Shown in pieces: positions 59,276-64,000 of a stretch of DNA of 64,000 bases (positions are counted from its first letter, which is position 1; each line of letters begins with the position of its first letter). This DNA is from Klebsormidium nitens. Its lineage: Eukaryota > Streptophyta > Klebsormidiophyceae > Klebsormidiales > Klebsormidiaceae. A model generated the notes under the pieces. It searched no databases and was not told the origin of the DNA. It saw nothing but the letters and a program-made list of their open reading frames with translations. The position numbers and the translations under genes were made by a program. Location of the stretch: contig DF236999.1 of NCBI GenBank assembly GCA_000708835.1, positions 3,876 to 67,875 of the forward strand, given 5' to 3'.

Positions 59276-59283
59276 AACCCTAA
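59276..59283 (+). promoter_or_regulatory. Telo-box variant (AACCCTAA)
   Basis: Third related word in the cluster, lacking the first A of the full box. Confidence 0.45.
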
Positions 59284-59800
59284 ATTCCAAAACGTAAAGC
59301 GCCCCGCACCACTCACATCATACGCGAAATTGCGTGATCCCCCACCGCCCTTCCAGGCAACCTGCAAAATGCAGTCCATCTTAGACTCGTTACCTGCTGT
59401 GGCAGTGCATGCATATTTGGCCCATTATGATTGTGGGTTTGTTCACTACCTAGCTAGTTTAGCAGCGGCGCCCTTCTTTTGCTAAGAAGAGCTTCCCTTC
59501 CACTTGAGGGATCCCCACTTTCTTCTTTGCCACTTGAAGGGCGAACTTTCTTCACAGTCTAAGTGCCTCCTTAGCACGCCAAGAATTTGAGCCCTGTGGT
59601 GAAGTGGAGGTGCATCATCCTGTTATTTGTAGGGGGTGCCAGTCAGCCAAGGCAACTCTCAGCTCTTGCAAAGGCTGTACTAAAAAGGGTCTTGGAGTCG
59701 CTTTGCTCTTCTGAGAAAGTAGTCGGCTACGCGATTGTCTTTGGCAACATAATACAGTAGGTACCTCAGAACTTGAGAGTTTTGGAAGTTGAAACATATT

Positions 59801-62800
59801 ATGGGGCAGGACAGCTCCAAAAGCAGCCGCAGCCGGCGCTACTCTGAAGGCGGCGGTAGTGCCTCTGCCTCAGGCACAGGGCGGAATATGCAGAGGACGT
59901 TCTCCAAGAAATACAGCATTATTCCAGACAGATACAAGACACTAGAACAGGTAAGAACTTTTTGCCGGATGGTCCATGACAATTCTGTTTGCTCTCTAAG
60001 TTCATCCTTCATCTGTGTCTTTGAAACGCTCTTCGGTAGACATCTGTGGTGATTGTTAAAATGACCTCGAAGCTCATTCTAAAAAGGGTAAAGCGTGCGC
60101 GTTTGATGACATTTTCTGGGGGCGCAGATGCACCCGTGTTCACTGCGATTGTTTAGTTGCCGTGCTGAGCGACTGCATAGGACCTGTATAATGAACATCT
60201 GCTGCCAGCAAACTGGACTCTAAATTGCAAAAGGAAAGTGTACGGTTGGAAAGAGGTTGTATGCTTTAAATTGGAGATGCCTGGGACAGCGCCCGATAGT
60301 CCACTTTCTGATTGCGATTGCATTCTGTTGAGGGCTGGTTGAGTACATGGTGTGGCATCGATGTTGCCGCTAAAGGCTTTTCCAAATGCCGCTTGTGAAA
60401 AGGTAGAATATTTGCATTTGGTAAGTCCAGGCAATGTTTGCAAGCTGCGCCTGCCATTAAAGTGTTGTTGTCTTTGGCCACCTGCAGGTGCAGCAGTCAC
60501 TGAGGGACGCTGGCCTAGAGTCCAGCAATCTCATCGTTGGAATAGATCTTACCAAGAGCAATGAATGGACAGGTGAGTAGCCCTTTCCACTTACTTCATC
60601 TTGCTTCATGTTGCAGTGGATCGCTCACTCAAATCAGCAGTGTCGATCATAAATGTGCTCCGGTTCTTTATGACAATCTCTTTTAGCATCATTTATTGCT
60701 CAGATGCTCAGCTAGTTTCTATCAGCCCGTTCGGCCAATTTGGAGACAGAGAGCTGTGTCTCTGTTCGCTCTGATTTTAGTTGTTGTTATTTTTAACAGG
60801 GAAAGTCTCCTTCCAAGGCCGCAGCTTGCACGCGCTGAGCAACACCCCCAACCCGTATGAGCAGGCGTCCTCAATCATTGGCAGAACGCTTGCGGACTTT
60901 GATGATGACAACCTCATACCTTGCTATGGGTTTGGAGACGGTGAGGCTGCACTGTAGCAAAGCGCACTCCTCTTCAAGTGCATTTGAAGAGCTAGTCCTA
61001 CATGGTGATTGTCCAGGCTTTCTTCCTCACATCCTTTATAGATTTTGTTCCATCTGTTTTAAGATCTGAATACCGCTCTTCACTGATGGCCCAAGCACTG
61101 CGCCTGATGAGCGTTTTGAATTTCCACCCTCTTTGCTTTCAGCAGGGTTTTCTTTGTTTTCTGTTTATGCCGATCCAAGTATGTCCACTGTCTTCTTACA
61201 GGTACGACGCACGATCAGCGCGTCTTTAGCTTCTTCCCTGACGACAGGCCATGCAACGGTTTTGAGGAGGCCCTGGCCCGATACAGGGCGATCATACCTC
61301 ATGTCAAGCTGGCAGGTGAAGCCCCTTCTGCATTCGCTGGTCTGCTTCTCTAACATGCCCCGCGTCTACTACCTGGGTTGATTGCGTTGAGTCCTGCTTG
61401 TGGCATCAGCAATCCTTTTTTAGTCTGTCAGTGAAGCCGTCCTGGCGGCTTACCTCACCTAGGTTGAGGACATTGAAGCCTACTTCATTTGGACTGGCAT
61501 TGAAGATTGTTAGGCTCCTCAAATCTTTGGCGTTTGGGTGCAGGCCCGACCTCATTTGCTCCTATCATTGACCGTGCGGTCAGCATCGTTGAAGCGTCGG
61601 GGGGACAATATCACATTCTGCTCATCATAGCAGACGGGCAGGTGAGTTCTATTTCAAATTTGACTTTACCAATCGTTTTTAAGGACGTTTGCAAGAAAAT
61701 TATTGAGAGCTTTCTTCTTCCTGACGGTGGTCCCGAACAAGGATTGTTGCTTTATGGAGGGGCACTAAAGGAAACGACGCTGAGAGTTTGCTGAGGCGCA
61801 ACGATTCGCACACAGAGTTAAAGCATTTAGCGTACGTAGAGCAGTTTCGAGAACTACTCCACTTGTGTGCAGGAACACCCAGACCGCCAAAAAGTAGGTT
61901 TTGGTGCATGGTCGACTTGGCAGTACATTCCTCTTTATCGCAACTCCCTCCGCTCCATTAAGTGCTTCTTCGTCGCTCCGTGGACCCCCAATTGCCTGCG
62001 CTCAGCTTCCTTTTCCCGCCTCCCATTGGTCGACCGTTCGCACCAACATTTTTTTCCCCGGGGGTACTTACACCCTACATCTGCCCACGCCCCCGCTCAG
62101 GTGACGCGCAGCGTGGACATGCCCCCCAACGAGCTGAGCCCCCAGGAGCGCGCCACCGTCAACTCCATCGTGGAGGCGAGCAACTACCCGCTCAGTATCG
62201 TGCTTGTGGGCGTGGGGGACGGCCCCTGGGACATGATGCGCGAGTTCGACGACAATTTGCCGCAGCGCCGCTTCGACAACTTCCAGTTCGTGGAGTTCAA
62301 CCGCGTGATGGCCAAGAGCGTGGATCCGTTCGTGCGCGAAGCGCAGTTTGCGTTGGCGGCCCTGATGGAAATTCCGTCGCAGTACAAGGCTGCGCTGGAG
62401 CTCGGGTTGCTCAAGTGAGGACGGAAGCGAGCTCTATGAGTCTTCTTCTGGACTTTGTGCGGGATTGATGAGGGAGTCCTAGTCCTTGGGCCACGGTTGC
62501 ATCTTGTAGAATTGAGGGCGTGGCCCCGTCGGTAAAACTTTCCGGACAACCATGAACTCTGCTAAGGAAGCTGTTTGAAAAAGTTTTCAACTTGAAAGGT
62601 TTCCCAAAACGAGAGGTGTAATGCAAGTGTTTCGCTAGTCGGCTCCTCCTCTAGTAACGCAAGGTGAGCAGGTTTTGCGGTGGGGTTGGGAGTGCCATTC
62701 CACTCCGTCTCCGTCTTTCAGACAAGGAATTGTCTTCTCCCAGGATCTCTAAAAGCGTTTGGTCGCTCTGAGAGATCGATGCTGGTCAACGAAGTACTCC

Positions 62801-63808
62801 TCCGCCGACCCATTTTTGCACGGTCTATCCTGGTCGAGCTCCGAGCTAGTGGTCTCATCCCACGTCACCGCATCCTTTTCCTGACGCGCCTTCTTCTGGT
62901 GCAGCCAACGGACGGGCAGAACGCCCCCGGCTCAGGCCCTCCCCCCCCCGCCCGCTGTCCTTCGAGCGGACTCTCAGCAGGGCCCACCGACCCCCCCGGG
63001 ACTGAGCGGATTTCCCCCGGTCAATGCTTACGCGCAAGCAGCCCCGTCGGCGCCTCCAGCGAGGACGCCCCAGGAGGCGGCGGAACAAAATGTGAGCACA
63101 CAGAAGGTCTGGCGGTAGAGAACATCTATGTGCTGTGGCTTCTGCGTTGTACTACCAATGTGACATTCTTTGCTTAAGCATCGTTTGATGTCGAGCGGGG
63201 TTCTCCGGGAGCGGGGGATAACGTGCGATATTCATGCGCCTGGCTGCCTCCAGACCATCTGGTTTTGTAGTCTGAACGTCGCTCGCAACCCGGCGAACCG
63301 CTTGTGTGGGGCCTGATTAGTGGGCTCCGCTTTGCAGCTGTGTCCGATCTGCTTGACCGAGAGCAAGAACATGGCCTTCCAGTGCGGGCATCAGGTAAGC
63401 GCCGGCACGTCCCACGTCACCCGCCGCTTCCTCATCATCTTGTTGAAGGGCGACACATAGAGTATCGCATGTGGTAAGGCGGGCAAACACCGCTGCGATA
63501 CTGCGTTTGCCGTTGCTCGCCACTTGATTTTAAAACCACGAATGGCCAGGGTTTGGGAAAGTTCTCCTGTAAACTGCCCCGGTATCCCCTGAAATTCTGA
63601 ATCTTGCCAAAGCTTATGACCTGAACTTCGTACTGCCACTTGCATGCGAAGTGTCACTCGAGCACAACTTCTAGCTCGGCTGTCTGTTGAATTTGCGGCC
63701 TGACGCTTCCCTGTATTTTTGCTGCAGACCTGTCGCAACTGCGGCGACACCTTGCAGAATTGCCCGATGTGTCGGGAGACCATCCGGACTAGGATACGAC
63801 TCTTCTAA
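59801..63808 (+). CDS. RGLG: RGLG-type copine/vWA-RING E3 ubiquitin ligase
   Basis: Multiple exons; those checked (59801-59950, 60488-60572, from 60800, about 62101-62415, 62905-63090, RING exons from about 63337 and 63728) keep phase. The N-terminus MGQDSSKSSRSRR fits an N-myristoylation signal, placing it at the plasma membrane. The copine/vWA domain has FSKKYSIIPDRYKTLEQ, the MIDAS start LIVGIDLTKSNEWTGK, ASSIIGRTLADFDDDNLIPC, YHILLIIADGQV and LVGVGDGPWDMMREFDDNL. A Pro/Ala linker leads to a C3HC4 RING: LCPICLTESKNMAFQCGHQ joined to TCRNCGDTLQNCPMCRETI, ending RIRLF. In plants RGLG proteins build Lys63-linked ubiquitin chains with UBC35/36 and act in auxin and stress signalling; those roles are inferred for this gene. 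The last 190 bases of the window are its 3' flank. Confidence 0.94.
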
Positions 63809-64000
63809 ACGTACGATGATGGGGGCCTGTAAATATGAATAGGTGGTCATGCGTTATACAGTCACACGACGTTGCTGACGTTGCTGCGCGGATAGCAATG
63901 CTTTTTGGACCGAGCTCGTAAAGATGAAGTTCGATAGATCGAGGTGGTGTAGACAGAGAAATCAGGTAGCCAAATCACTACAGGTGACTCCATCAGGCAA

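Larger units (their letters stand above)
58989..59800. promoter_or_regulatory. Divergent 5' spacer between PLP3 and RGLG with clustered telo-boxes
   Basis: Three telo-box words lie within 90 bases, about 200-290 bases from the PLP3 start (see separate entries). No coding frame is supported. Both promoters are inferred here. Confidence 0.55.

Noticed and set aside
1-64000. tRNA, rRNA, CRISPR, bacterial operon or intact transposon
   Set aside because: No cloverleaf with conserved B box, no rRNA conserved blocks, no regularly spaced repeats and no transposase or reverse-transcriptase motifs were seen on reading through.

Overview
This is a nuclear segment from a green photosynthetic eukaryote. 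Almost every gene is split by short GT-AG introns. The products include a plastid-targeted ferredoxin-NADP reductase and plant-type families: BSH/SNF5, RGLG copine-RING ligase, ATG1, PLP3, a NUDT19-like hydrolase, and a glutaredoxin-DEP-DUF547 fusion. Compact genes, GC-rich third codon positions and long proline/serine-rich linkers suggest a streptophyte alga such as Klebsormidium rather than a flowering plant. The lineage is inferred from family content; nothing in the window names the species.

Fifteen genes were assembled by hand from splice sites and reading-frame continuity. In order: LysM single-pass membrane protein (-), FNR (+), LisH/NPAT-like nuclear protein (-), a low-complexity nuclear protein with SIM-like and PIP-like motifs (+), ATG1 kinase (-), ABT1/ESF2 (-), a plastid-type membrane protein of unknown family (+), BSH/SNF5 (-), a small 144-residue unknown (+), a G-patch/C2H2 protein (-), an SLC25 carrier (+), Grx-DEP-DUF547 (-), a NUDT19-like NADH pyrophosphatase (+), PLP3/TXNDC9 (-) and RGLG (+). 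Most models keep codon phase across every junction. Weak points are the start of the SIM/PIP gene, one junction in the unknown membrane gene, and the 3' end of ABT1.

The layout is strikingly regular. Strands alternate along the window, giving seven head-to-head pairs that share a 0.6-1.4 kb 5' spacer. Convergent 3'-3' spacers are 1-2.5 kb and have a different texture, rich in short palindromes such as ATGCAT, CATATG and TGATCA. The only tandem pair is ABT1-ATG1. No rRNA, tRNA, CRISPR array or intact transposon was seen. The repeats found are a palindromic MITE-like element (two copies), two short tandem duplications, a microsatellite and one perfect hairpin.

Functionally the genes are ordinary cell biology: photosynthetic electron transfer (FNR), autophagy initiation (ATG1), ribosome biogenesis (ABT1), chromatin remodelling (BSH), RNA or nuclear processing (G-patch), metabolite transport, redox (Grx fusion, PLP3), nucleotide clean-up (NUDT19) and ubiquitination (RGLG). 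They do not form an operon-like pathway. The most unusual contents are the SIM/PIP protein, the LisH/NPAT-like protein, the carrier with degenerate signature motifs, and an unexplained antisense ORF abutting a perfect hairpin inside an intron.
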